A stretch of DNA of 64,000 nt, from positions 4,064,501 to 4,128,500 of the forward strand of contig NZ_AP017295.1 of assembly GCF_001548375.1 (NCBI RefSeq), written 5' to 3'. The stretch comes from Nostoc sp. NIES-3756 (GTDB lineage: Bacteria; Cyanobacteriota; Cyanobacteriia; Cyanobacteriales; Nostocaceae). The position numbers and the translations under genes are program-made. Under the pieces are notes generated by a model that searched no databases, was not told the DNA's origin, and saw only the letters and a list, made by a program, of their open reading frames with translations. Below, one piece after another: positions 1 to 8,048 of this stretch. The number at the start of each line of letters is the position of its first letter. The stretch's first letter is position 1.

Positions 1-999
1 AGTAAAAATTTTTTAACACTGTTGTTAGTTACAGGAATAGCATTCTTACTCATCATTCCTCCAGCTTTTGCTGATACCGTAAATCCTTGTCCATCAGAAA
101 TGGTGATGATTCCCGGTGGAACATTCACAATGGGATCAGATAATCCTGGTTTGATAGAAGAACTATCTGCACAAGAAGTCACAGTTAGTTCCTTTTGTAT
201 CGATAAATATGAGGTGATGAATGCACAGTTTGCAGCATTTGTCAAAGCAACGAGCTATGTGACAGTTGCAGAGCGTCCTTTATCCAAGGAACAGTTTCCC
301 GACTTACCAGATGAGCAGAGATTACCCGGTTCTCTAGTTTTTGAAATAGCACAGGCAGGAGCAAAGCAATTGAGTTGGTGGCATTGGCAGACTGGAGCGA
401 ATTGGCGACATCCTTTTGGCTCGGAAAGTGCAATTACCAATCAAGATAACTATCCAGTGCTGCATATTGCCTACGAAGATGCTCTAGCTTATGCTCAGTG
501 GGCAGGAAAATCATTACCTACCGAAGCCCAGTGGGAATATGCCGCCCGTGGTGGGTTGAATGGAGCAACTTACGCTTGGGGGAATCAATACTCTGAGAAA
601 AAAGCCAACACCTGGCAAGGAATTTTTCCCTTTTTCAATACCGAAAGTGACGGTTATGCAGGTATTGCCCCCGTTGGTTCCTTTGCGCCTAACGGATATG
701 GTCTTTATGACATGACTGGTAATGTTTGGGAATTGACAGCAGATTGGTTTCAACCAGGACACAACCATAAAACCCACAGTTTCAATCCCATAGGCCCACA
801 GCAAAGTTATGACCCCAACAAACCCACCGAAAAAGCTCTACACGTAATCAAAGGTGGCTCTTATTTATGTGCGCCCAACTATTGCAGCCGCTTCCGTCCA
901 GCCGCGCGAGAATCTCAAGCCCCCGATACGGGAACAACTCATATTGGGTTTCGCTTAGTGAAGAACCTGACTACAGAAAGGATGAAGAATGAAGTTTAA
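1..999 (+). CDS. Formylglycine-generating enzyme family protein, exported (5' end outside window)
   Basis: The reading frame is open from base 1, so the true start lies upstream. The first visible residues form a hydrophobic signal peptide ending near AFA-DT. The rest is an FGE-sulfatase domain: a PGGTF-MGS start, a [17 protein letters not shown] block, a YDMTGNVWE block, and a C-terminal [20 protein letters not shown] block. The last block carries two cysteines five residues apart, matching the copper-binding catalytic pair of true FGEs (Cys336/Cys341 in the human enzyme). By family knowledge the enzyme oxidises the sulfatase active-site cysteine to formylglycine. Its stop overlaps the start of the sulfatase gene by 11 bp, so that sulfatase is the obvious substrate. 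A signal peptide on a bacterial FGE is notable because maturation is usually assumed to be cytoplasmic. Confidence 0.93.
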   Translation, partial: SKNFLTLLLVTGIAFLLIIPPAFADTVNPCPSEMVMIPGGTFTMGSDNPGLIEELSAQEVTVSSFCIDKYEVMNAQFAAFVKATSYVTVAERPLSKEQFPDLPDEQRLPGSLVFEIAQAGAKQLSWWHWQTGANWRHPFGSESAITNQDNYPVLHIAYEDALAYAQWAGKSLPTEAQWEYAARGGLNGATYAWGNQYSEKKANTWQGIFPFFNTESDGYAGIAPVGSFAPNGYGLYDMTGNVWELTADWFQPGHNHKTHSFNPIGPQQSYDPNKPTEKALHVIKGGSYLCAPNYCSRFRPAARESQAPDTGTTHIGFRLVKNLTTERMKNEV

Positions 1000-3346
1000 A
1001 TCCAAGCACTGGAGATTACCAGAAATTGTTAAGGCGATCGCATTATTTTTGCTCATCACTTTGTTGATGGTCAATAGCCCCGCCCTAGCAGATACATCTG
1101 AGGTTTTACCCCTGCCCTCACCAGAGTTCAAAGGTAAAATCGGACTCACCTATAAAGAATCACAGCCCGACTTTCCCCAACCTATCACAGCCCCAGCTAA
1201 AGCGCCTAACGTCTTGTTAGTCATATTAGATGATGTGGGCTTTGGACAAGCCAGCACCTTTGGCGGCCCGGTGGAGACTCCTAACTTAACTCGCCTTGCC
1301 GAAACAGGATTACGCTACAACCAATTTCACACCACAGCCTTGTGTTCACCTACCAGGGCAGCTTTATTAACTGGACGTAATCACCATTCAGTTAATACAG
1401 GGGTAGTTGAGGAATTAGCTACAGGTTATCCTGGCTACACGACAATTTTGCCCAAGAGTGCTGCCACCGTTGCTGAAATATTGCGGCAAAATGGCTATAA
1501 TACAGCAGCTTTTGGGAAATGGCACAACACCCCAGACTTTGAAACTAGTGCAGTCGGGCCTTTTGATCGCTGGCCTACAGGGTTAGGGTTTGAGTATTTT
1601 TACGGCTTCTTGGGTGGCGATACTAATCAGTGGAGTCCGGCTTTGGTAGAAAATACTAAGCGGGTAGACAAACCCAACAAGCCAGATTATCACCTAACTC
1701 CTGACTTAGTAGACCATGCGATCGCCTGGATTCGCAACCAACAATCAATTGCACCAGAAAAGCCCTTTTTCGCCTATCTCGCCACCGGAGCCACCCACGC
1801 ACCCCACCACGCCCCCAAAGAGTGGATAGACAAGTATAAAGGCAAATTTGACCAAGGCTGGGATAAATTACGCGAAGAAAGCTTTGCGCGGCAAAAACAA
1901 CAGGGTGTAATCCCTGCCAATGCCCAACTCACCCCCCGCCCCCAAGAACTGCCTGCGTGGGATTCTCTCTCAGCCGAACAGCAAAAACTCTATGCTCACA
2001 TGGCTGAAGTATTTGCTGGATTTTTGGGGCATACAGATTATGAAGTAGGCAGGCTAATTAATGCTGTAGACCAACTAGGCGAACTAGATAACACCCTAGT
2101 AATTTACATCGTCGGAGATAACGGTGCTAGTGCAGAGGGCGGTTTAACAGGCAGCGTCAACGAACTCCAAGTCTTCAACGGTGTACCCGAAAATCTCCAA
2201 CAACTCTTAGCTGCTTATGATGACTTGGGTAGCCCCAAAACATTCAACCATTTTCCCGCAGCTTGGGCATGGGCAGTCAATACTCCCTTCCAGTGGACAA
2301 AGCAAATCGCTTCTCATTTTGGCGGTACTCGTAACCCCTTGGTAATTTCCTGGGGCGCAAATATTCCAGACCAAGGTAGCATCCGCAGTCAGTTTCATCA
2401 TGTAATTGATATCACACCCACAATTTTAGAAGTAGCGGGAATTACTGCCCCTAAAGAAGTGAATGGTGTCAAGCAACAAGCAATCGAAGGTACTAGCCTC
2501 GCTTATACTTTCGACCAACCTGATGCACCTTCCCATAGGAAAACACAGTATTTCGAGATGCTGGGCAACCGAGCCATTTACAACCAAGGTTGGGTAGCGG
2601 CTGCGCGTCATGGTCGCTTACCTTGGGAACGGACTGTCAAAGGTAATTTTGATACAGATGAGTGGGAACTATATAACATTACCGAAGATTTCAGCGAGGC
2701 GAACAACCTAGCACAGGATAATCCAGAGAAGTTAGAAAAACTGCAAAAGTTGTTTTTGAAGGAAGCACAGAAGCATCAAGTTTTACCATTAGACGATCGC
2801 ATTGCGGAAAGATTTGATGTCAAAATTCGCCCCAGCCTCACCAGAGGACGCACAACTTTTACCTACTATCCTGGTACAGTTGGCATCCCAGAAGGTAGCG
2901 CCCCGAACTTGAAAAATCGCTCTTTCAGCATCACAGCTAATGTAGAAATTCCTAAAAATGGGGCTGAAGGTGTTCTCTTAACCCAAGGCGGACGCTTTGC
3001 TGGTTGGAGTTTCTTCCTAGAAGATGGCAAACCTACTTACGTCTACAACTACGCCAATACAGCCCGTTACACCATCCAATCCCCGGAAAAATTGCCCACA
3101 GGTCAATCTACAATCCGGTTGAACTTTGATTATGACGGCGGTGTAGGTGCAGGCGGCATCGGCAAACTATTCATCAATGACCAACAAGTAGCCGAAGGTC
3201 GCATTGATAAAACTATCGCCTATCGTCTAGCCCTAGACGAAACCTTTGATGTAGGCAGAGATACAGGTACTCCCGTCGTTGACTCCTACCAAGTACCCTT
3301 TGCTTTTACTGGTAACTTACAGCAAGTCAGTTTGGAGTTGAAATAA
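989..3346 (+). CDS. Arylsulfatase (type I, cysteine-type), exported
   Basis: A 785-residue protein with an N-terminal signal peptide (hydrophobic about residues 14-34, cleavage near ALA-DT). The sulfatase fold begins with the metal-binding LDDVGFG motif (Asp81/Asp82). The signature [13 protein letters not shown] has Cys119 as the formylglycine precursor (C-x-P-x-R). [10 protein letters not shown] block and a [10 protein letters not shown] block supply further active-site and metal ligands. The C-terminal 150 residues look like the beta-sandwich extension of long bacterial arylsulfatases. It should hydrolyse sulfate esters in the periplasm or outside the cell, releasing sulfate. The start overlaps the upstream FGE gene, indicating translational coupling of enzyme and maturase. 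The natural substrate cannot be told from sequence. Confidence 0.95.
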   Translation: MKFKSKHWRLPEIVKAIALFLLITLLMVNSPALADTSEVLPLPSPEFKGKIGLTYKESQPDFPQPITAPAKAPNVLLVILDDVGFGQASTFGGPVETPNLTRLAETGLRYNQFHTTALCSPTRAALLTGRNHHSVNTGVVEELATGYPGYTTILPKSAATVAEILRQNGYNTAAFGKWHNTPDFETSAVGPFDRWPTGLGFEYFYGFLGGDTNQWSPALVENTKRVDKPNKPDYHLTPDLVDHAIAWIRNQQSIAPEKPFFAYLATGATHAPHHAPKEWIDKYKGKFDQGWDKLREESFARQKQQGVIPANAQLTPRPQELPAWDSLSAEQQKLYAHMAEVFAGFLGHTDYEVGRLINAVDQLGELDNTLVIYIVGDNGASAEGGLTGSVNELQVFNGVPENLQQLLAAYDDLGSPKTFNHFPAAWAWAVNTPFQWTKQIASHFGGTRNPLVISWGANIPDQGSIRSQFHHVIDITPTILEVAGITAPKEVNGVKQQAIEGTSLAYTFDQPDAPSHRKTQYFEMLGNRAIYNQGWVAAARHGRLPWERTVKGNFDTDEWELYNITEDFSEANNLAQDNPEKLEKLQKLFLKEAQKHQVLPLDDRIAERFDVKIRPSLTRGRTTFTYYPGTVGIPEGSAPNLKNRSFSITANVEIPKNGAEGVLLTQGGRFAGWSFFLEDGKPTYVYNYANTARYTIQSPEKLPTGQSTIRLNFDYDGGVGAGGIGKLFINDQQVAEGRIDKTIAYRLALDETFDVGRDTGTPVVDSYQVPFAFTGNLQQVSLELK

Positions 3347-3374
3347 TTCGTAATTCGTAATTCGTAATTCGTAA
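3347..3374. repeat. Heptamer tandem repeat, 4 x TTCGTAA
   Basis: Four perfect head-to-tail copies of TTCGTAA start at the base after the sulfatase stop codon. This is the short tandemly repeated (STRR) type known from heterocystous cyanobacteria. The array at 3509-3571 is its reverse complement. Confidence 0.95.
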
Positions 3375-3508
3375 TTAACGGTACAAGTCCCTCAATTTAT
3401 TGACGGCGATAAAAACTTTATTCCTTTTTTCAAACCCCCAACTACCCTGCGGGAACGCTACACGAATATTACTTCGCCTAAGCTTAGTAACCTTCGTGGT
3501 GTAACAAA

Positions 3509-3571
3509 TACGAACTACGAATTACGAACTACGAATTACGAATTACGAACTACGAATTACGAACTACGAAT
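3509..3571. repeat. Heptamer tandem repeat, 9 copies of TACGAAT/TACGAAC
   Basis: Nine contiguous heptamers, TACGAAT or TACGAAC, end one base before the ATG of the downstream transporter gene and occupy the place where a ribosome binding site would be expected. They are inverted relative to the 3347-3374 array, so the two could pair around about 135 nt of spacer. Confidence 0.95.
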
Positions 3572-3572
3572 T

Positions 3573-4445
3573 ATGTATGACATCTTGGCAGTAATCGACA
3601 AGCTTGCACTTTTTACATTTATTGTTTGCACTATGTTGGGTGCAGGTTTAGGTCTAACGGTACAACAAATTTGGGAACCACTCCGTAGTCCCAGGCTCGT
3701 TATATTTTCTCTGCTGACAAATTTTGTATTAGTACCACTTTTTGTTTATCTGCTGTTGCAAGTGGTACATCTAAGTGAACCCCTCAGAGATGGCTTACTA
3801 ATTATGGCGTTAGCATCAGGCCCACCAGCTTTACCTAAACTTGCTCAGATAGTCAAAGGCAATGTAGCTTTTTCTGTAGGGTTAATGATGTTGCTGATGC
3901 TTGGCACAATCTTCTATATGCCCACTGTACTGCCTTTAGTGGTAGAAGGTGTACAAATCAACTCTTGGGATATTGCTAAACCTTTATTATTGATGATGGT
4001 TAGCCCATTAGTAATTGGACTATTTATCAAAGCCAAATTTGCGGCGATCGCTCCTATTATTCAGCCTATATTATTCAAACTATCTAGTAGTGGATTACTT
4101 TTAGGTTTAGTAGTCAGACTGATAATTCACACCAACGATATTATCGGCTTATTACAAACAGGTGCAATCTTTGTTTGTGCTGTCTTTATTATCTTCTCCT
4201 TTAGCGTTGGTTATCTTTTAGGCGGCCCTGCTATTGACACTCAACGAGTGCTAGGAGTGGGAACAGCCCAACGCAACTTTGCCGCAGCATTATTAGTAGC
4301 TACAAGCAATTTTGCAGATCCCAGCGTAGTAAGCATCATTATGGTCACAAGTATATTAATGATGCTGACAGTTCTTATCGCTGGGCCAAAGTTTGTAGAA
4401 TTAGACCAACCAACGAATACACAAGTAAAACAGGTAGAAGTGTAA
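3573..4445 (+). CDS. Bile acid:sodium symporter (BASS) family transporter
   Basis: A 290-residue, strongly hydrophobic protein with about eight to nine membrane segments. The GTAQRNFAAALLVATSNF block near the C-terminus corresponds to the conserved G-T-x-x-R-N region of BASS carriers, which move organic anions such as bile-acid or steroid-sulfate-like compounds and keto acids with sodium in the inner membrane. It follows the sulfatase on the same strand after a repeat-filled gap. A role in moving a sulfated or desulfated organic anion is possible but only inferred. No ribosome binding site is visible because heptamer repeats run up to the ATG, so expression may depend on transcript structure or the start may be different. 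Confidence 0.8.
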   Translation: MYDILAVIDKLALFTFIVCTMLGAGLGLTVQQIWEPLRSPRLVIFSLLTNFVLVPLFVYLLLQVVHLSEPLRDGLLIMALASGPPALPKLAQIVKGNVAFSVGLMMLLMLGTIFYMPTVLPLVVEGVQINSWDIAKPLLLMMVSPLVIGLFIKAKFAAIAPIIQPILFKLSSSGLLLGLVVRLIIHTNDIIGLLQTGAIFVCAVFIIFSFSVGYLLGGPAIDTQRVLGVGTAQRNFAAALLVATSNFADPSVVSIIMVTSILMMLTVLIAGPKFVELDQPTNTQVKQVEV

Positions 4446-4456
4446 ACTATGCTATT

Positions 4457-5278
4457 TTATCCCCATTCCCTTGTAGGGAGGGGGGCTGGGGGGTTAGGTC
4501 TATCTGTTTCCAGCAACGATAAAAAAGATAAGGGCTGACTCATATTAGCAGCAAAGCCTAGAATCCCTGGATCTCGATGTTCGTAAATCAACTGACCTTT
4601 GCTATCAAACAGAAAGGTTCCACCACGTTGAGTTAAGTAGGCAGAATTTGGTACGTAAGTCTGCCAATTACTCAGAACTTCTACCATATTCCGTAACCTT
4701 AGAGTAGCTAATTCAAAGGGACGTTGAAACCCACTACCGCCAGCTAATCGGAAAAACGAGCCTTTAAAAGCAGGTAGAGGAGTACCTTGAATAATTTCAT
4801 CATCTGCTATTAGTTGAGGGGCAAAGCGATCGCCTTTGTATCCCCGAAAAACTTCCTTGAGTGTTCCCGGACTCCCCAACCCTGCACACATCAACATGAG
4901 ATTTAGCCAAGCCTTCCCAGACACAGAAAGTCCAGGGAGAGAAACATTTAAACCTGAATAAAGCTGGAGTTGATGATGTAGTTCTGCATCAGGTTCGACA
5001 AATAAATTTTCGCTAGGAAATCCTGTATATTCACAAAATTTTGTTCCAGAAGTGCGATCGCCAATTCCTACTGCACGAATAGCCAGTTTTTCATCTGAGA
5101 ATTTTTGAGCTTCGCGCTGTAACCACCACGCATATTCCAGACTATCAAAATCCCCAAGTTGTGGCCAGACTAAAATCAGAATATGTGCGGTATTTTCGCA
5201 GTTTTCTAGTAAAGGTCGTGTTATGCCATCACTAACACGCTGAAGTTTGCTCTGACTAAAAATAGTGTAGGGATTCAT
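4457..5278 (-). CDS. AhpC/TSA-like (peroxiredoxin-like) family protein
   Basis: A 273-residue soluble protein with a thioredoxin-fold pattern: a beta strand ILILVWPQLGD, then AIRAVGIGDRTSGTKFCEYTGFPSENLFVEPDAELH, and a late GGTFLFDSKGQLIYEHRDPGILG block. This resembles the AhpC-TSA_2/PRXL2-like group rather than classical 2-Cys peroxiredoxins, and no CxxC is seen. A redox role is inferred from the family only. The last 12-14 residues (NPPAPLPTREWG) are encoded by a dispersed G-rich repeat that has supplied the stop codon. The native C-terminus probably ended near LLETDR. Confidence 0.75.
   Translation of the reverse strand: MNPYTIFSQSKLQRVSDGITRPLLENCENTAHILILVWPQLGDFDSLEYAWWLQREAQKFSDEKLAIRAVGIGDRTSGTKFCEYTGFPSENLFVEPDAELHHQLQLYSGLNVSLPGLSVSGKAWLNLMLMCAGLGSPGTLKEVFRGYKGDRFAPQLIADDEIIQGTPLPAFKGSFFRLAGGSGFQRPFELATLRLRNMVEVLSNWQTYVPNSAYLTQRGGTFLFDSKGQLIYEHRDPGILGFAANMSQPLSFLSLLETDRPNPPAPLPTREWG
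4461..4500. repeat. Dispersed C/G-rich intergenic repeat, copy A
   Basis: This segment has a CCC-TTCCC-TNGTAGGGAGGGGG-CTNGGGGGTTAGGT layout. A closely similar copy in the same orientation lies at 5346-5384, on the other side of the peroxiredoxin-like gene. Copy A encodes the C-terminal tail of that gene on the minus strand. Confidence 0.85.
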
Positions 5279-5345
5279 TACAAAACATTAACTGCTACCT
5301 ATCAAAATTTTAGCTGAAACTGTGCCAGCCTTTTTCCTCACTTTT

Positions 5346-5384
5346 CCCCCTTCCCTGGTAGGGAAGGGGGCTAAGGGGTTAGGT
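5346..5384. repeat. Dispersed C/G-rich intergenic repeat, copy B
   Basis: Second copy of the element at 4461-4500, in the same orientation, with a short internal inverted repeat (TTCCCT-GGT-AGGGAA). It lies in the 278-bp gap upstream of the hemagglutinin-like gene. I see no coding sequence in that gap. Confidence 0.85.
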
Positions 5385-5556
5385 TTGACGTTAACTTTTC
5401 TATATGACAATGAAAAGTCAGAGCCTTTTTCCCATACCAATACCATTTTTAATTGAAAATTTTTAACAAAGCTTTAATAGAAATTACTGAAATAGACTTT
5501 ATTTTTAGTTGAAGAAGTTTTATAGTAATTGTCACAATTAATCAGACCAATTCAGT

Positions 5557-7950
5557 ATGCAGAACACCGCCAGAGTTTGGAGTTTGGGGTTACATATGAC
5601 CCTAGTGTTAGGATTAACATTCTTCGATCTGGTTTCTGGAATTGGCAGTAGACAAAAAGTTCTGGCACAAATCCAACCTGATACAACTTTAGGCAACGAA
5701 TCTTCAGTATTAGTGCCAGGGGTTGATATTATTCAAGGTGGAGCAGTTAGGGGAATCAACTTATTTCACAGCTTTAGCGAATTTAGTATCGAAGAAGGGC
5801 GAAGCGTTTATTTCTCCAACCCCATCGGTGTAGAAAACATCATCACACGAGTTACAGGCAATAATCGTTCCGATATCTTAGGTACATTGGGAGTGTTAGG
5901 TAAAGCTAACTTATTTTTGATTAATCCCAACGGTATTGTATTTGGACAAAATGCCAAGTTAGATGTAAAAGGTTCTTTGGTAGCGAGTACGGCGGATAGC
6001 CTAGTTTTTGGTAATGGCTTTGTGTTTAGTGCGAGAAATCCTCAAGCGCCTCCTTTAATGACTATTAATGTACCCTTGGGATTGCAATTTGGAACCACAC
6101 CAGGAACTATAGTCAATCAATCAATCACTAAAGATACAACTGGCAAATTAGTTGGGTTACAAGTACCTGTTGCCAAAACCTTTGCCCTTGTAAGCGGTGA
6201 TATTGCACTTGAGGGAGGATATCTGACAGCAGAAAGTGGGCGCATCGAATTGGGTAGCGTCGGTGAGAACCAGCTTGTAAATATTTCCCCAAATGTTTAT
6301 GGTTGGGCTTTAGATTACTCAGGTGTAACTAATTTCCGTGACATTAACTTATCCCAAGGTGCGCGAGCCACTATTGCCGGAAATGGAGGTAATGCTATTC
6401 AAGTGCAAGCACGAAATTTGTTTTTAAGTGCAGGCTCTCAACTTGATGCTAATACCATAGGGTCAGCACCAGGAGGAAATATAATAGTCAAAGCCTCTGA
6501 GTCCGTTGAATTAACGGGTAGGTCAGCGAATGGTCGGACTCCCACTGGTTTAATAGCTAGAACAGGTAGTACAGGTAATGCGGGAAACATCAACATTACT
6601 ACCCAGCGATTAAAAGTAAAAGACACAGCAACTATCTCCACTGCTACTTTTAATGCTGGAAATTCAGGGAATATCACAGTCAATGCCTCTGAATCTGTAG
6701 AAGTATCTGGCAGTAATAGTACAGGCTCTTCTTTAAAGGCTGATAGCCAACCTAACTCTACAGGCAATGCTGGCAACGTCAGCATTACTACAAAGCAGCT
6801 AATTGTTCGTGATGGTGGTCAGGTAGGTTCTAGCACCTTTGGTTCAGGAAATGGGGGCAATCTGACCGTCATCGCTACTGATTCGGTGGAAGTCAGTGGT
6901 GTAGATCGCAATGATATATTTAGTAGCACTTTGGCTACTCAAAGCGACCAAACGTCCACGGGGTTTAGTGGTAATTTAACAATCCAAACCCAAAGCTTGG
7001 TAATTAAAGATGGGGCTTTTGTCTCATCCTCTAATCGTGGTCAAGGACGAGGGGGTAAATTAGAAATAATTGCCACAAAATCTGTGGCGGTTACAGGTGT
7101 CTCATTTTTAGTTGACTATCCTACCTATTTACAAAATGATGGGCTAGGAAGAGGAGGCGCTGGGGATCTAATTGTTACCACACCATTACTTTTAGTTGAT
7201 GATAGAGCCAGAATTAGTGCTGCCAGCATATCAGGGGAAGGCGGTAACATCATCATCAATGCCAAAACAGTGCTTTTAAACCGCAGTGGTGTGATTGAAA
7301 CCGATGCTGACCCTAGTGCTAACGCTTTTCCCAAACCAGATATTACTATTGACAGCACTGCCAACGGCGGCAATCTCACTATCAACGCAGATAACTTAGT
7401 GGTGGGAAACAATAGCTCAATCACTGCCAATGCTGTCAAAGGTCAAGGAGGAAACATCAATATCCGTGTGCAAGGATTTTTTGTATCTCCTGGAAGTGTA
7501 ATCACTGCCAGTTCCGAGCTTGGTATTGATGGAGTTGTGGAAATCAACAAACCTGATGCTGACCTCAATAACGGACTAATAGCATTACCAGCAAATCTTG
7601 TAGATGCTTCTAAACTCATTGCCCAAAGCTGTGGAAATGGTGGAGCAAGAACGGCTAGTCAACAAAGTGAATTTGTTGTCACCGGACGAGGTGGTTTGCC
7701 ATCAAATCCCCGTGAACTCCTCACTAGTGATGCTATTTGGCAAGATTTACAAGCCTACGTTTTGTTGAATGAGTCAAGTAAGGTTCAACAACAAACAAGT
7801 TCTGTGGCTCAACCACCAGCCCCCATTGTGGAAGCTCAAGGATGGGTAACTGGCGCTAATGGTCAGATTACTCTAGTAGCGCAGGCTCCCATGACAACCC
7901 CTCATAATTCGTCTTTGTCTCCTGTTAGTTGTCCAGTTGCTCAAAACTGA
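5557..7950 (+). CDS. Filamentous hemagglutinin-like exoprotein (TpsA type, two-partner secretion)
   Basis: A 797-residue protein with a signal peptide (about residues 1-38, ending VLA-QI). The haemagglutination-activity/TPS domain covers roughly residues 40-165 and includes NRSDILGTLGVLGKANLFLINPNGIVFGQNAKLDVKGS-type sequence with the hallmark NPNGI. The rest is a beta-helix made of repeated GNAGNINITTQxL-V-DGA and GNGGNLTVxATDSVEVSG units. Proteins of this type cross the outer membrane through a TpsB pore and act as adhesins or surface proteins. No TpsB gene is present in the window. A CHAT-TPR protease gene follows on the same strand after about 100 bp. Confidence 0.92.
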   Translation: MQNTARVWSLGLHMTLVLGLTFFDLVSGIGSRQKVLAQIQPDTTLGNESSVLVPGVDIIQGGAVRGINLFHSFSEFSIEEGRSVYFSNPIGVENIITRVTGNNRSDILGTLGVLGKANLFLINPNGIVFGQNAKLDVKGSLVASTADSLVFGNGFVFSARNPQAPPLMTINVPLGLQFGTTPGTIVNQSITKDTTGKLVGLQVPVAKTFALVSGDIALEGGYLTAESGRIELGSVGENQLVNISPNVYGWALDYSGVTNFRDINLSQGARATIAGNGGNAIQVQARNLFLSAGSQLDANTIGSAPGGNIIVKASESVELTGRSANGRTPTGLIARTGSTGNAGNINITTQRLKVKDTATISTATFNAGNSGNITVNASESVEVSGSNSTGSSLKADSQPNSTGNAGNVSITTKQLIVRDGGQVGSSTFGSGNGGNLTVIATDSVEVSGVDRNDIFSSTLATQSDQTSTGFSGNLTIQTQSLVIKDGAFVSSSNRGQGRGGKLEIIATKSVAVTGVSFLVDYPTYLQNDGLGRGGAGDLIVTTPLLLVDDRARISAASISGEGGNIIINAKTVLLNRSGVIETDADPSANAFPKPDITIDSTANGGNLTINADNLVVGNNSSITANAVKGQGGNINIRVQGFFVSPGSVITASSELGIDGVVEINKPDADLNNGLIALPANLVDASKLIAQSCGNGGARTASQQSEFVVTGRGGLPSNPRELLTSDAIWQDLQAYVLLNESSKVQQQTSSVAQPPAPIVEAQGWVTGANGQITLVAQAPMTTPHNSSLSPVSCPVAQN

Positions 7951-8048
7951 GGCACATCAATTCAAAATTCAAAATTTCTCAGTACGGGCTGAACGCCCCG
8001 CTTCCACTAACATTACTCCATGTCTTAACTATGTGACTACAGCTATAT

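Noticed and set aside
6438..6785. 115-residue minus-strand ORF within the hemagglutinin-like gene
   Set aside because: It is an antisense shadow of the repeated beta-helix units; its Ala/Leu/Pro-rich periodic sequence mirrors the coding strand.
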